Assembly: GCA_016795565.1 (NCBI GenBank)
Contig: JAEUGW010000018.1
Location: 1 to 43,206 of the forward strand
Source: Opitutaceae bacterium
Lineage (GTDB): Bacteria > Verrucomicrobiota > Verrucomicrobiia > Opitutales > Opitutaceae
Direction of reading: 5' to 3'
DNA: 43,206 nt
This document shows, piece by piece, positions 42,709 to 43,206 of the stretch (the stretch's first letter is position 1; each line of letters opens with the position of its first letter). The translations under genes and the position numbers were made by a program. The notes below the pieces were generated by a model. That model ran no database searches. It was given only the letters and a program-made list of their open reading frames with translations, and was not told where the DNA came from.

Positions 42709-43026
42709 GTGAGGTTCCTGCCAATCTTTCATCCGCTGATCGAGGCCGATGTGCGTGAGGGCATGCGGCACTATGACCGGGAATCGCCAGGCCTGGGAGC
42801 CCGGTTCCGGCGCACCTTCTATGCGGTCGTGGATGAACTGCTGGTCTTTCCCGAAAAATACCCAGTAAAGCAGGGGGCGAACATTCGCACGCGACTGCTG
42901 CGCCCTTTCCCTTATCTGATATTCTACACGGTGGAGAGCGATGGCGTTTACGTTCTCTCGGTCCAATATGCTGGCCGCAGTCCAGCCTTCTTGAAGGCAA
43001 CTTTGCAACAACGTCGCTCAAGCTGA
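42709..43026 (+). CDS. Putative toxin, RelE/ParE family
   Basis: 105 residues from a GTG at 42709 ([33 protein letters not shown]). It has the family layout: an N-terminal strand, paired helices, then [46 protein letters not shown]. It is the probable partner of the antitoxin just upstream; target (ribosome-dependent mRNA cleavage or gyrase) unknown. Its TGA stop overlaps the tgt ATG by one base. Confidence 0.83.
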   Translation: MRFLPIFHPLIEADVREGMRHYDRESPGLGARFRRTFYAVVDELLVFPEKYPVKQGANIRTRLLRPFPYLIFYTVESDGVYVLSVQYAGRSPAFLKATLQQRRSS

Positions 43027-43206
43027 TGGCCGGCCACTTCCAACTTTTGAAAACCGATGCCGCGACCGCCGCCCGGCGCGGCCGGCTGCGGACGCTGCAC
43101 GGTGCCATCGAGACTCCCATCTTCATGCCGGTCGGCACCCAGGGCACGGTCAAGGCCCTGACGCCCGCCCAAATCAAGGAGACCGGCGCCCAGATCATCC
43201 TCGGCA
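43026..43206 (+). CDS. tgt: Queuine tRNA-ribosyltransferase (3' partial)
   Basis: Only the first 60 codons are in the window. Tgt exchanges guanine-34 for preQ1 in tRNAs with GUN anticodons. The N-terminal sequence [21 protein letters not shown] then [19 protein letters not shown] and ETGAQIILG matches the family start. The ATG at 43026 overlaps the toxin stop (TGATG), so the gene may be read through from the toxin-antitoxin promoter. Confidence 0.9.
   Translation, partial: MAGHFQLLKTDAATAARRGRLRTLHGAIETPIFMPVGTQGTVKALTPAQIKETGAQIILG

Overview
The window is one high-GC (roughly 65% by eye) bacterial chromosome segment. Its left 27 kb is the RNA polymerase and ribosomal protein superoperon; its right 16 kb is a run of housekeeping and exported-protein genes. 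The protein sequences, the gene order and the style of intergenic repeats look most like Verrucomicrobiota, probably Opitutaceae. This is inference from remembered family resemblance, not from a search.

Layout. (1) 1-7.5 kb: rpoB (5' end cut by the window) and rpoC, closed by a strong terminator. (2) 7.5-8.4 kb: a stretch of about 890 bp with lower GC and no recognisable gene, presumably holding the promoter and leader of the next operon. (3) 8.4-27.2 kb, all on the plus strand: rpsL-rpsG-fusA-rpsJ-rplC-rplD-rplW-rplB-rpsS-rplV-rpsC-rplP-rpmC-rpsQ-rplN-rplX-rplE-rpsN-rpsH-rplF-rplR-rpsE-rplO-secY-(degenerate adenylate kinase-like gene)-map-rpsM-rpsK-rpsD-rpoA-rplQ, ended by a strong terminator. 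tuf is absent between fusA and rpsJ, rpmD between rpsE and rplO, and infA and rpmJ between map and rpsM. A normal adk is replaced by a shortened protein that lacks all the catalytic motifs. (4) 27.2-40.3 kb, mostly plus strand: a zinc-ribbon membrane protein, a DUF885 exported protein, guaA, a secreted unknown, citrate synthase, a minus-strand VC0807-like membrane protein, pdxJ, acpS, a bifunctional NAD(P)HX repair enzyme, dprA and an exported S9 peptidase. (5) 40.3-42.4 kb, minus strand: trpG/pabA, nrdR, an unknown and a HIT protein. (6) 42.5 kb to the end: a small type II toxin-antitoxin pair whose toxin stop overlaps the start of tgt, which is cut by the window end.

The most unusual content lies between genes. 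At least ten intergenic gaps carry palindromes whose two arms (about 20-35 nt) are built from degenerate tandem units of 7, 8 or 9 bp, in the same register on both arms. Different loci use unrelated unit sequences (GATTTTC, ATTTACG, AGTAGCG, ACACGAAAT, AACGCGGAG, GACAAAATG, GGAAAACA) but the same architecture. Three sit inside the ribosomal protein operon, one of them a perfect 30-bp inverted repeat just before secY. Three further loci before rpsM, rpsD and rpoA hold only a right arm. I know of no assigned function.

Other points: RpoC has lost three of the four cysteines of its second zinc site; S11 carries an Ala/Lys/Pro-rich N-terminal extension of about 75 residues; SecY has an extra C-terminal hydrophobic helix encoded by lower-GC DNA.
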